Below, one piece after another: positions 45,246 through 53,483 of a DNA stretch of 64,000 nt. A program made the position numbers and the translations under genes. The stretch is from an uncultured Oscillospiraceae bacterium (GTDB lineage Bacteria > Bacillota > Clostridia > Oscillospirales > Acutalibacteraceae). The notes below the pieces were generated by a model. It was given only the letters and a program-made list of their open reading frames with translations, did no database searches and was not told the DNA's origin. Positions within the stretch are counted from its first letter, which is position 1. Each line of letters begins with the position of its first letter. The stretch covers positions 4,876 through 68,875 of the forward strand of contig CABUNG010000010.1 in assembly GCA_902492895.1 (NCBI GenBank), written 5' to 3'.

Positions 45246-45396
45246 ATCCCAAACCCTCCATTATGTAATCGTCCTATCCGGGCCTTACGTTCTATCCTAT
45301 GAAGATCGGGACGGTTGTGTGAGTCCGGAGAAAAACGAAATTTTCCCCATGGAGAGCCTTCCCGTACGGGGATGTGTCTGAAACGCTGCAGGACAA

Positions 45397-45408
45397 GAAC
45401 ATATGTTT
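45397..45408. promoter_or_regulatory. LexA (SOS) box
   Basis: AGAACATATGTTTG (45396-45409) matches the Firmicute LexA consensus CGAACRNRYGTTYG at all but the first base. It overlaps the -35 box of the promoter for the radical SAM repair gene, the right place for repression. Confidence 0.82.
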
Positions 45409-45435
45409 GACAAAGCGATAAAAACCCTGTATAAT
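45407..45435 (+). promoter_or_regulatory. Perfect-consensus sigma-A promoter of the radical SAM repair gene
   Basis: TTGACA (45407-45412), 17 bp, TATAAT (45430-45435). Such a strong promoter would need repression, which the overlapping LexA box supplies. Confidence 0.85.
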
Positions 45436-45469
45436 AAGAGGCAACGACCTCCTCAAAGAAGGTGATGGC

Positions 45470-46717
45470 ATGCCTCTGCTCCGTTTTCAGAATCCTCTGG
45501 AACCGCCGGAGCTGCTCCGCAGCATGCGGGAGGACGCGCGTTTCGACGCCGCGTCCACATCCGATCCGGTGGCGGCCTGTCCGCCCGGATTCCTGTCCGG
45601 TCACATCCAGGCCAATGCGCCGCCTCCCAAGGTCCCCAAGGTGTTCCTGTCCAATCAATGCTCTTTCAACTGCGCCTACTGCGGATGCCGGGCGGGCAAT
45701 CCGGACAGGACACGCTACTGCATCCAGCCCCGGGAGATGGCGCGCATCGCCGTAGAGGAAGCACAGCGCAACCGCCATGGCGTCTTTTTGACCTCAGCAG
45801 TCTATAAAAGCGCCGACTACACCGAGGAACTCATCGTCGAGACCCTGCGCTGCATGCGGGAGGAACTGCATTATCCGGGGTATATCCACGCCAAGGTCAT
45901 GCCCGGGACCGATCCTCTCTTAATAGAAAAAGCCGGCCGCTACGCGGACCGGCTGAGCGTCAATATCGAGGTGGCGAAAAGCGAGGGCTATGCCCGGATC
46001 GCCAAACAGAAAAACCGGAAGAACATCCTCTCCCCCATGGAGACGATCAGCCGTCTGATCCGGGCGGCCAAAGAGGAAAAAGGACGGGCCAAACCCACCT
46101 TTGCCACCTCTCAGACCACCCAGCTTATGGCCGGCAGCACCGGCGAAGACGACCGGACCATCCTCACCCTCTCGAGCGCCCTGTACCGGAAATACCGGCT
46201 TGGCCGGGTGTACTATACCGCGTTTCAGTACCGCCATCCCGCCGCCGGATATGAACTGCCCCTCGTGTCCACCCCTGTCTGGCGGGTGGGCCGTCTGTAT
46301 CAGGCCGACCGGCTTCTCCAGCTCTACGGCTTCACGCCGGACGAGATCGCCCCCGACGGCCACCCGAATCTCGCCCTCGATCTCGATCCCAAGACCGATT
46401 GGGCGCTGCGCAATCCGCAGTTCTTTCCCGTTGAAATCAACCGCGCATCCTACGAGGAACTCGTCCGGGTGCCGGGGATCGGGGATGTCTACGCCCGCCG
46501 GATTATACAGCAGAGACGGCTCGGCACCCTCGATATGGATGCTCTTGCGCGGCTCGGCCTCCCGCTCAAAAAATGCCTGTATTTTATCTCCTGCGCCGGA
46601 CGATACGCGGGCGGCGGACTGCTCGACCGTCCGGATCTGCTGCGGCGCCGTTTGGCCGTGGCTCTCCCCGCTCAGGAATGCGAGCAGCTGCGTTTCGATG
46701 TCGGAGACGAGATGTAA
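45470..46717 (+). CDS. Putative DNA modification/repair radical SAM protein
   Basis: A 415-residue protein of the family annotated as a putative DNA modification/repair radical SAM protein. The [4Fe-4S] cluster motif is CSFNCAYCGC (CxxxCxxC). The N-terminus GHIQANAPPPKVPKVFLSNQCSFNCAYC is characteristic. Near the C-terminus, INRASYEELVRVPGIGDVYARRI is a helix-hairpin-helix DNA-binding motif. Family members usually have a partner gene encoding a DUF4130/TIGR03915-type protein next to them; none is visible downstream here. The LexA box and strong promoter support a role in DNA damage response. Start ATG at 45470, with AAAGAAGGTGATGGC upstream. The chemistry is not known. Confidence 0.9.
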   Translation: MPLLRFQNPLEPPELLRSMREDARFDAASTSDPVAACPPGFLSGHIQANAPPPKVPKVFLSNQCSFNCAYCGCRAGNPDRTRYCIQPREMARIAVEEAQRNRHGVFLTSAVYKSADYTEELIVETLRCMREELHYPGYIHAKVMPGTDPLLIEKAGRYADRLSVNIEVAKSEGYARIAKQKNRKNILSPMETISRLIRAAKEEKGRAKPTFATSQTTQLMAGSTGEDDRTILTLSSALYRKYRLGRVYYTAFQYRHPAAGYELPLVSTPVWRVGRLYQADRLLQLYGFTPDEIAPDGHPNLALDLDPKTDWALRNPQFFPVEINRASYEELVRVPGIGDVYARRIIQQRRLGTLDMDALARLGLPLKKCLYFISCAGRYAGGGLLDRPDLLRRRLAVALPAQECEQLRFDVGDEM

Positions 46718-46725
46718 GCCAGCAG

Positions 46726-46763
46726 AAGCCCCCCGCGGCCTCGTCCGCGGGGGGCTTTGTTTA
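46726..46763 (+). terminator. Intrinsic terminator of the radical SAM gene
   Basis: A 13-bp stem (46726-46738 with 46745-46757), 6-base loop, followed by TTGTTT. Confidence 0.85.
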
Positions 46764-46827
46764 TGGTATATGCGGGATCTCGTATAATCAAGTCTGTTTG
46801 GTCTCCGGCACCGTTGCTTCGTCGTCC

Positions 46828-46859
46828 TTTGCGGGGCCAAGTCCAATCGGCCCCGCAAA
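46828..46859 (-). terminator. Hairpin downstream of pepF
   Basis: An 11-bp perfect stem (46828-46838 with 46849-46859) with a 10-base loop just after the pepF stop. No T run follows on the minus strand, so it may be a weak terminator or an RNA end stabiliser. Confidence 0.45.
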
Positions 46860-46886
46860 CGCCTTCGGATGCCATCGCTTCCCTCT

Positions 46887-48689
46887 TTATTGCAGGAGCG
46901 CTTCCATCTCGTCCACCAGATCGGCAAATTCCCGCAGCGCTTCCTCGACCGGTTCGGGCGTGCTCATATCCACCCCGGCCCGTCTGAGCGTTTCGGCGGG
47001 ATAGTCGCTGCCGCCCGCATGCAGGAAGGTCAGATACGGTTCCACCGACTCCCCGTCCAAAATCCGGCGGCTGATGGCCGCGGCGGCGGAAAAACCGGTC
47101 GCATATTTGAAGACGTAGAACGCCCGGTAAAAATGCGGGATCCGCGCCCATTCCCAGTCCATATAGGGATCGATCACCACATCGGGGCCAAAATAAGTCT
47201 CGAGCAGCCCATGGTAAACGCCGCAGAGGATCTCGGCCGTCAGCGGTTCACCCTCCTCAGCCAAGCGGTGGACCTCCAGCTCAAATTCCGCGAACATGGT
47301 CTGGCGGAAAACCGTCCCCCGGAACTCCTCGAGATAACGGTTGATGAGAAACGCCTTTTCTCTGCGGCCTTCGTCCGTCGACGCATCACAGCGGGCAATC
47401 AGGCCCCGCATCAGGATGTTTTCGTTGACGGTGGAAGCGATTTCCGCGAGAAAAATGGGGTAATCCTTGTTGACATAGGGCTGGGTATTCGAATACAGGG
47501 TATGCAGGCAGTGGCCGGCCTCATGGGCCAGGGTAAACACATCCCCGAGCTGCCCGGCAAAATTGAGCAGCATGTATGGATGCACGCCGTAGACATCCGT
47601 TGCATAAGCCCCGGTGGTCTTGCCCGGGGTTTCGTAGACATCCACCTTGCCGCCGGAGAGGAGATCCTGCAGATCCATCCGATAGGTGCTGCCGAGCGGC
47701 GTCAGGGTATCGAGCACCACGGCCTTGGCCTGTTCGTAAGTGTAGGCGGTTTCGGGCATCTCCACCACCGGGACATAGCAGTCGTAAATGTGCAGCCGGT
47801 CCACCCCGAGCAGGCGGCGGCGCACCTCTAAATACCGGTAATAAACCGGCAGGGCGGCCCGCACGGCCTCGATCAGCCCGGTATAGATCGACCGGGGCAG
47901 GTTGTCGGAAAAGAGGGCCGCGTCCAGGCTGTCCTCATACCCCCGGACCCTGGCAGCGAATACGTCGGCTTTCACCTGTCCGGCATACAGGGCCGCGATG
48001 GTGTTCCCCATTTTCTGAAACGCGCCGTGCATCGCGGCAAAGGCATCGGCCCGCACCCGGCGGTCCCGGCTCTCCCGCATCCGGGCAAACAGGCCGTCGG
48101 TCAGTTTGACCCGGCGGCCGTCCTCATCCTCCACCTCGCCGCGGTCGAGATCCACGCTGTCCAGCATAGAAAACGCGTTGTCCATGGATTCGAGGGCAGG
48201 CGCCACCATGGCGAGGAGCTGTTCTTCCCGCGCGGATAACACATGGGCGCGGGAACGGATCACGTTGTCGATCATATGGCGGAAATCCCGCAGCTCGGGG
48301 CGCCTCTCCGGGACGCCGCGCAGCCACACGGGATCGAGCGCCGTCAGTTCGGGCAGCAGAAAGGCCGTCATTTCCTGGATGCGGAACAGCAGCGCCAGGG
48401 CTCTTTCCTGCATCGACTGGGCCGTGGGAGAGGCGTTGTCGAGATCCTGCAGCATCCGAGCATATCCGTACACCTTTTCCAGCGTCATCGAGAGCTTCTC
48501 ATCCAAAAGCAGGCAGGAAACCAGGGCATCCTCCTCCCCCAGCCGTCCTGCATAGGCCGCGATCTGCTCCCCCATGGGCAGCAGGACCGCCAGATCCGCC
48601 TCCCACGCCGCGGTATCGGGATAGATATCCTCCATCCGCCATTTATACGCTTCCGGAATCTCCGCTCGGTTTTCCATCTGTGTCTGCAT
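46887..48689 (-). CDS. pepF: Oligoendopeptidase F
   Basis: A 600-residue zinc peptidase of family M3 that cuts short peptides in the cytoplasm. The catalytic motif HEAGH is in FTLAHEAGHCLHTLYSN, with the third ligand region in FLAEIASTVNENIL. The N-terminal part IPEAYKWRMEDIYPDTAAWEAD is typical of PepF. The start is ATG 48689 behind AAAGGAGCGG; the frame remains open upstream but that part overlaps the preceding gene. Its 5' end overlaps the 3' end of the pyrimidine-dimer glycosylase-like gene by 47 bases, so the two are probably co-transcribed. Confidence 0.95.
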   Translation of the reverse strand: MQTQMENRAEIPEAYKWRMEDIYPDTAAWEADLAVLLPMGEQIAAYAGRLGEEDALVSCLLLDEKLSMTLEKVYGYARMLQDLDNASPTAQSMQERALALLFRIQEMTAFLLPELTALDPVWLRGVPERRPELRDFRHMIDNVIRSRAHVLSAREEQLLAMVAPALESMDNAFSMLDSVDLDRGEVEDEDGRRVKLTDGLFARMRESRDRRVRADAFAAMHGAFQKMGNTIAALYAGQVKADVFAARVRGYEDSLDAALFSDNLPRSIYTGLIEAVRAALPVYYRYLEVRRRLLGVDRLHIYDCYVPVVEMPETAYTYEQAKAVVLDTLTPLGSTYRMDLQDLLSGGKVDVYETPGKTTGAYATDVYGVHPYMLLNFAGQLGDVFTLAHEAGHCLHTLYSNTQPYVNKDYPIFLAEIASTVNENILMRGLIARCDASTDEGRREKAFLINRYLEEFRGTVFRQTMFAEFELEVHRLAEEGEPLTAEILCGVYHGLLETYFGPDVVIDPYMDWEWARIPHFYRAFYVFKYATGFSAAAAISRRILDGESVEPYLTFLHAGGSDYPAETLRRAGVDMSTPEPVEEALREFADLVDEMEALLQ

Positions 48690-49098
48690 AGCGACCGCTC
48701 CTTTTCTGTGTAGGCATCGACCCTGACAGGTCAATGCCTTTTTGCAAAAGATTTGCCAGGCACTCTTTTCGGTACTCCTCGGTATGCTCGGGATAAACCG
48801 GCCGCCGGCCGGCCAAGGCCGCCATCAGGGCGGTGTCGATTTCGCGCGGTCCGCAGCGGCGCCCCCGGTAATCCGGCGATGCCCACCGCGGCTCTACCCG
48901 GTATCCCCGGCGGGCCATTTCCATCATGACCCGCAGGTGATAGAGAACCAGATATTCGGGCGGCCGGGCGAACACATAATCCACCACGGCGTGCTTTTTC
49001 CCCCAGGACAAGCCGCGCAGCGCGCAGCATTCCCGATGCTGCCCGAGCAGCTGGGCCCGGGGCAGATAAGGAAGAAGCTCCTCGTGCCAGAGACGCAT
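48643..49098 (-). CDS. Pyrimidine dimer DNA glycosylase-like protein (PF03013 type)
   Basis: A 151-residue protein beginning MRLWHEELLPYLPRAQLLGQ, followed by HRECCALRGLSWGKKHAVVDYV and LVLYHLRVMMEMARRGY. This matches the small family related to T4 endonuclease V (pyrimidine dimer DNA glycosylase), conserved but poorly studied in bacteria. The start is ATG 49098-49096 behind GAGGGGGATGG. The last 30 residues, after ANLLQKGIDL, overlap the pepF start and look non-conserved. A minus-strand promoter, TTGGTT then TACTAT 17 bp later (about 49180-49150), fits. Function in UV repair is suggested by the family name, not shown. Confidence 0.78.
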   Translation of the reverse strand: MRLWHEELLPYLPRAQLLGQHRECCALRGLSWGKKHAVVDYVFARPPEYLVLYHLRVMMEMARRGYRVEPRWASPDYRGRRCGPREIDTALMAALAGRRPVYPEHTEEYRKECLANLLQKGIDLSGSMPTQKRSGRYADTDGKPSGDSGSV

Positions 49099-49248
49099 CC
49101 GCCGCCATCCCCCTCTCGAAAGCGCATGCAGGATGCGCCCTTTTCGATAGTATGGCCCCGGACGGGGCAAACCAAACGTCCACGCCCGGCATAATATGGA
49201 CTGACTGGCAATCCACCACCATACGAACGGAAAGGAACGGGACCCGAG

Positions 49249-49737
49249 ATGGCCGGATATGACCGCGAGAAAGCGGTGGCCTATGCACACCGCTGGGCCT
49301 ATGAGCGCAACCCCGCATACGGAGATTTTTCCGAAATGGGAGGCGACTGCACCAACTTCGTGTCGCAATGCCTCCATGCCGGAGGTGCCCCCATGAATTA
49401 TACGCCGACATTCGGCTGGTATTACGCTTCTTTGAACAAGAGGGCCCCGGCCTGGACCGGCGTCCAGCCGTTTTACCGCTTCATCACGACCAACACACGG
49501 ATCGGTCCCTACGGGCGGCCGGCCGAACTGCGGGAACTGCAGATCGGAGACGTGATGCAGCTTTCCTTTGACGGAGGAGCCACCTTCGGGCACACGGCCC
49601 TCGTCGTATCGGTCGGCGAGCACCCCGATCCGGACAACATATTGGTAGCTACACACAGCGAAGACGCCGACAACCGGCCGATATCCCACTGGTTTTACGC
49701 CCTGCCCCGGTTCCTGCACATCGAGGGCGCCCGATAA
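49249..49737 (+). CDS. Amidase-domain protein (amidase_6, PF12671 type)
   Basis: A 162-residue protein without signal peptide. It begins YDREKAVAYAHRWAYERNPAY, then GDFSEMGGDCTNFVSQCLHAGG (Cys in the catalytic place), and later FGHTALVVS with the His; both form the Cys/His pair of the putative amidase_6 family, NlpC/P60-like. In sporeformers these domains often occur on wall- or spore-related proteins, but this one is a bare domain and appears to be intracellular or released by lysis. Its neighbours do not clarify the role. Confidence 0.82.
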   Translation: MAGYDREKAVAYAHRWAYERNPAYGDFSEMGGDCTNFVSQCLHAGGAPMNYTPTFGWYYASLNKRAPAWTGVQPFYRFITTNTRIGPYGRPAELRELQIGDVMQLSFDGGATFGHTALVVSVGEHPDPDNILVATHSEDADNRPISHWFYALPRFLHIEGAR

Positions 49738-49743
49738 AACGCA

Positions 49744-50676
49744 TCATAATTCCAGCCGATAAAGCGCATCCGCCGCGTCAAAACCAAACCCGCATGAAAG
49801 CAGGGTGCGGCAGGACGCCGTATTCTCCGGCTCCGGCTGCACGATGATCCGTCTGGCGCCGGGCTTCGCCCGTATAAGGCGGATCAGCTCCCCGATCATC
49901 GCCCGGCCCAGGCCCTTTCCCAGAAAAGAGGCCTCCCCGATCAGATAATCGATACTGTATGTACCGTCGATGTCCGTGCCGCCGTACCAGGCTTCGCCGG
50001 CATCCGCGCAGGCGTAATACTGACAGAAGCCGATGGAGCGGCCGCCCTGATCCGCCATAAAATGATGGAGCCAGCTGAATTCATGGCGGCGTTTCTCAAT
50101 CTCATGAATCCAGTCCTTAGGATCTCGATACCATTTGGCGACATGGGGCGCATACAGCCACGTTTTGAACAGCGGCATATCGGCGTCGGTAAATTCCCGC
50201 AGCGTAATGATGCTGTCCGTACAGCCTTCAGAAATCTGGCATGTCTTCCGCCCGCATTCGCTGCATTCCTTGTCGTGAAGGGAGAAGACGCCGCCGCATT
50301 CCGGGCAGGTGAAGATTTGTTTCTGCCGTTTCATGAAGGCGGCCAATCCATGCAGCTTCACGAATCGGCTGTTTTCCAAGAGGCTGACTCCGTACCGCAT
50401 CCGATAACTTTTATCCAGATTTTTCACGGAGCTGCAGGGGTAATCGCTGCAGGCATAGCAATGGGTGCAGCCCTTTGCGCTCACACAATCCTTGATGCGG
50501 CATTTCCGGCAATGCGCTGGCTTCCCAACGTCCGCATTCAGACAGCCGACGCAGGGTTTTGTCCGGCTGACATAGCGATAGCACACCATGCAGTTCATGC
50601 CGCAAGGCGCAAACAGACGGGTATCCAAGTCGTCCCTCGGCATTTTCATCGCATACGATCTTTCCTGTCGTTTCAT
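49744..50676 (-). CDS. Fusion of Cys-rich DUF3795 domain and GNAT acetyltransferase
   Basis: A 310-residue protein. Residues 15-130 are a DUF3795 domain with many Cys in metal-type pairs: FAPCGMNCMVCYRYV, CVGCLNADVGKPAHCRKCRIKDCV, CTHCYACSDYPCSSV. Another CxxC pair set follows (CPECGG ... CSECGRKTC). From about 155 a GNAT acyltransferase begins: ITLREFTDADMPLFKTWLYAPHVAKWY, IDYLIGEASFLGKGLGRAMIGELI (acetyl-CoA loop), closest in style to aminoglycoside 6'-N-acetyltransferases. The start is ATG 50676, 3 bases after the SDR stop; ATG 50649 has the better AGGAAAG ribosome site. The fusion is not a familiar one to me. Confidence 0.8.
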   Translation of the reverse strand: MKRQERSYAMKMPRDDLDTRLFAPCGMNCMVCYRYVSRTKPCVGCLNADVGKPAHCRKCRIKDCVSAKGCTHCYACSDYPCSSVKNLDKSYRMRYGVSLLENSRFVKLHGLAAFMKRQKQIFTCPECGGVFSLHDKECSECGRKTCQISEGCTDSIITLREFTDADMPLFKTWLYAPHVAKWYRDPKDWIHEIEKRRHEFSWLHHFMADQGGRSIGFCQYYACADAGEAWYGGTDIDGTYSIDYLIGEASFLGKGLGRAMIGELIRLIRAKPGARRIIVQPEPENTASCRTLLSCGFGFDAADALYRLEL

Positions 50677-50679
50677 TTG

Positions 50680-51411
50680 TCAGACGGCGAAGCCGCCGTC
50701 CACGCCAAGCACCTGCCCGGTGATGAAGTCGGCCGCAGGCGAGGCGAGAAACACGAGGGCCTGCGCCACGTCCTCCGGCGTTCCCAGGCGTCCAAGCGGC
50801 GTTTCGCCCGCGAGCGCACGCCGGGTTTCCGCGTCCAAATCCGCGCACATGGCGGTGTCGATCACTCCGGGCGCGACGCAGTTGACCTGGATGGAGGACG
50901 GCCCCAGCTCCTTGGCCAGGGCTTTGGCCAGCCCTATGAGTCCCGCCTTTGCTGCGGAATAGGCCGCCTCGCAGGAAGCGCCCGTCACCCCCCACATGGA
51001 GGAAACGAAGAGAATTTTGCCCCGTTTCCGCCGGACCATGCCGGGAATGACGTGGCGGCACCCATAAAAAGCGCCGTCCAGATGCACGCCCATCAGAGCG
51101 CGCCACTCATCCGGAGGCAAATCGGTCAGCAGCTTTTGGGACGCGATGCCCGCGTTGTGGATAAACACCGAAATTTCTCCGAAAGCCGCCTCGGTCTGCC
51201 GGACCATCTGCAAAACCTCGCCGTCGTTCGACATATCCGCTTCCACGAGGATCGCGTCGCTTCCGGAGGCCTGCAGCTCCTGCACGAGGGCTTCCGCGGA
51301 ACCGCGGGAGCGGTGATAATGCACCGCCACGGCGTAGCCCTGTCCGGCAAACAGCCGGGCCGCCGCCTGGCCGATCCCGCCCGAAGCTCCCGTTATCAGC
51401 ACCGACCGCAT
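50680..51411 (-). CDS. Short-chain dehydrogenase/reductase (FabG-like)
   Basis: A 243-residue SDR. The NAD(P) motif TGASGGIGQAAARLF, the NAG motif HNAGIA, the catalytic Ser in ILFVSSMWGV and the YxxxK in AYSAAKAGLIG are present, with VNCVAPGVIDT and the C-terminal FITGQVLGVDGGF typical of 3-oxoacyl-ACP reductases. Substrate is undetermined; it lies outside any fatty-acid operon. The start is ATG 51411 behind GGGAGGGG. It forms a run with the dCMP deaminase upstream and the fusion protein downstream. Confidence 0.9.
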   Translation of the reverse strand: MRSVLITGASGGIGQAAARLFAGQGYAVAVHYHRSRGSAEALVQELQASGSDAILVEADMSNDGEVLQMVRQTEAAFGEISVFIHNAGIASQKLLTDLPPDEWRALMGVHLDGAFYGCRHVIPGMVRRKRGKILFVSSMWGVTGASCEAAYSAAKAGLIGLAKALAKELGPSSIQVNCVAPGVIDTAMCADLDAETRRALAGETPLGRLGTPEDVAQALVFLASPAADFITGQVLGVDGGFAV

Positions 51412-51445
51412 GGTGTCCCCTCCCGTCCTGTAAAGCAATCTGCCA

Positions 51446-51925
51446 TTACAATTCCAATGTTATCTGTTTATGGCCGGGCGTATAGGCACGCAGGGTGATG
51501 CCCACCATTTCAAACATCCGCTTGGACGCCGTTACCGCATCGGTATCGGCGTATTTGTTCTGCGCGTAGACCACTTCCCGGATCCCCGACTGAATGATCG
51601 CCTTGGCGCATTCGTTGCAGGGAAACAGCGTGGTGTAAAGCTTCGCCCCTTTCAGGCCTGTCCGGCCGTGATTGAGAATCGCGTTAAGCTCGGCGTGGCA
51701 GACATAGAGATATTTGGTGGCGAGAGGCTCCCCCTCCCGGTCCCAGGGCATGACATCGTCGCTGCATCCGGCCGGCATGCCGTTGTAGCCGACCGACAGG
51801 ATCTTATTGTCCTCCCCCACGATACAGGCCCCGACCTGCGTGCCGGGATCCTTGCTGCGCTGGGCGGACAGGAGCGCGATACCCATAAAATATTCATCCC
51901 AGGAGAGATAGTCCTCTCGTTTCAT
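51446..51925 (-). CDS. Deoxycytidylate deaminase (ComEB-like)
   Basis: A 159-residue zinc deaminase that converts dCMP to dUMP for dTMP synthesis. The zinc motif is split as usual: CHAELNAIL (His and catalytic Glu) and LFPCNECAKAII (two Cys). An insertion GYNGMPAGCSDDVMPW is characteristic of dCMP deaminases. The start is ATG 51925, with AAAGGATGAAG upstream; an ATG 9 bases earlier abuts the ribosome site. It is followed by the SDR gene. Confidence 0.92.
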   Translation of the reverse strand: MKREDYLSWDEYFMGIALLSAQRSKDPGTQVGACIVGEDNKILSVGYNGMPAGCSDDVMPWDREGEPLATKYLYVCHAELNAILNHGRTGLKGAKLYTTLFPCNECAKAIIQSGIREVVYAQNKYADTDAVTASKRMFEMVGITLRAYTPGHKQITLEL

Positions 51926-51946
51926 GCTCTTCATCCTTTCAGCCTT

Positions 51947-53068
51947 TTATTCGAGACAGGACCCGGTCCCGCCGGATGCCAGCAGGATCGGCAAAAGCGA
52001 CGCATAAGCGCGGAACGCACTCGGCAGCGCCAAATCCTCCGCCAGTTCCCGCCCGGTGACCAAACGGCTGTCCGGCGGCGGATCAAACGCCGGGACAAGC
52101 AGCAGCACCCCCTGCATCCGCCATTCTACATGGGAAAAGATATGACGGCCGGGGCCGAGCGGCTGTATCCGATCTGGATGGAGACCCCATCGGCGTGCCT
52201 CCTGTTCCGCGGTTTCCAAACAAGCGGCCTCGTCGGATTCCCCGGGCAATACCACACCGGGCAGCTCCCACAGCCCGGCCAGCAGCCCCTTATCGGAACG
52301 GCGCCGCAGCAGGACGCGGGGCGTCTGTTCATCCGTGACCGCCACCAGAATCAGGCGGTGTTCGATCCGTCTGGCCTTTTTCGGAGCGCGGACAGGCAGT
52401 TCCCGCGCAATCCCCTCTGCCGCGCCTCTGCAGAACGCGCGAATGGGGCAAAGGCTGCATTTCGGCTCGGTATTGGGCAGGCAGATCGTCTCCCCCAGCT
52501 CCATCACCGCCTGGTTGAAGGTGCCGGGCGCCTCTTCGGGAACCTGAGAAAGCACCACGCCGGACAGTTCTTTTTTCACCGCCGGACGGAGGATGTCCTC
52601 TCTGCAGGCGGTCAGGCGGGCGAACACCCGCAGCACATTGCCATCCACAGCCGCAGCCCGCCGCCCATACGCGATGGACGCGATGGCGCCCGCGGTGTAG
52701 TCTCCGATCCCCGGCAGGCGGAGCAGGTCTTCCACCCGGTCGGGAAGCCGGCCGTCATACTCCGACATGACCATGCGGGCGGCTTTCTGCAGGTTCCGCA
52801 CCCGGCTGTAATATCCGAGACCCTCCCACAGCTTGAGCAGGAGATCTTCCTCAGCTTCCGCGAGGGCGCGTATGTTCGGCAGCGTCTCCATAAAACGGTC
52901 AAAATAGGGCAGCACCGCCTCGATGCGGGTCTGCTGCAGCATGATTTCCGACACCCACACCCGGTAGGGCGTCGGCTCCTCCCGCCAAGGCAGGGGGCGG
53001 ACATGGCGGCGGTACCAGCCGATCAGTGCAGGCGCCATACCGTCGAGATCCGGTTTATTGATAGGCAA
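51947..53068 (-). CDS. mutY: A/G-specific adenine DNA glycosylase
   Basis: A 373-residue base-excision repair enzyme that removes A mispaired with 8-oxo-G. The helix-hairpin-helix LLRLPGIGDYTAGAIASIA contains the catalytic Asp region, WVSEIMLQQTRIEAV is the hallmark N-terminal helix, and the four-Cys [4Fe-4S] loop CLPNTEPKCSLCPIRAFC is complete. The C-terminal part (about 225-373) is the NUDIX-like domain recognising 8-oxo-G. The start is taken as TTG 53068 with GGGGGA 6 bases upstream; ATG 53038 is an alternative that still keeps the core. Confidence 0.94.
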   Translation of the reverse strand: MPINKPDLDGMAPALIGWYRRHVRPLPWREEPTPYRVWVSEIMLQQTRIEAVLPYFDRFMETLPNIRALAEAEEDLLLKLWEGLGYYSRVRNLQKAARMVMSEYDGRLPDRVEDLLRLPGIGDYTAGAIASIAYGRRAAAVDGNVLRVFARLTACREDILRPAVKKELSGVVLSQVPEEAPGTFNQAVMELGETICLPNTEPKCSLCPIRAFCRGAAEGIARELPVRAPKKARRIEHRLILVAVTDEQTPRVLLRRRSDKGLLAGLWELPGVVLPGESDEAACLETAEQEARRWGLHPDRIQPLGPGRHIFSHVEWRMQGVLLLVPAFDPPPDSRLVTGRELAEDLALPSAFRAYASLLPILLASGGTGSCLE

Positions 53069-53094
53069 CGGGACTCCCCCTTCCGCAGCGGTGC

Positions 53095-53439
53095 TCAGCC
53101 CTCCTGCCGCCAGCGGTCCCATACCTCGGGCTGGTAGCCGACCGTCGCCTTTTTACCGTTGCGGACAATCGGCGTGCGCAGGAGCTTGGGATTTTCGAGA
53201 AGTTTTTCCTCTTTGTCCGCTTCATAGGCGAGGTAGCGGAGCAGCTCCGCCCCCTGTGCCTTCTCGTCAATGACGGCGTCGAGTCCCCCGACCGCCTGAC
53301 AGACGCTGCGGAGCTCTCCTTTGCTGATGCCGAATTTGGCCGTGTCGATCCGCTGAAACGGGATCTTGCGTTCTTTGAAATACCGCTCCGCCTTGGCGGT
53401 ATCGAAGCATTTGGATTTGCCGAATATCTGAATATTCAT
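53095..53439 (-). CDS. ArsC/Spx-family thioredoxin-fold protein
   Basis: A 114-residue protein of the arsenate reductase-like family. The single N-terminal Cys is in IFGKSKCFDTAKAERYF; LRTPIVRNGKKATVGYQPEVW is the usual C-terminal segment. It lacks the full HNPxCgtS signature of classical ArsC, and there is no CxxC as in Spx, so arsenate reduction is not assured. GGAGGAATTCCC precedes the ATG. It lies between prfC (44 bases upstream) and mutY (26 bases downstream) on the same strand. Confidence 0.82.
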   Translation of the reverse strand: MNIQIFGKSKCFDTAKAERYFKERKIPFQRIDTAKFGISKGELRSVCQAVGGLDAVIDEKAQGAELLRYLAYEADKEEKLLENPKLLRTPIVRNGKKATVGYQPEVWDRWRQEG

Positions 53440-53483
53440 GGGAATTCCTCCCTTCAGAGAATCGAAATACATCTCTTCCCCGT

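Noticed and set aside
45246..45396. Sigma-K or sigma-E promoter for dpaA
   Set aside because: CATA-like stretches are present but overlap the ribosome site or lack matching -35 bases at the right distance.
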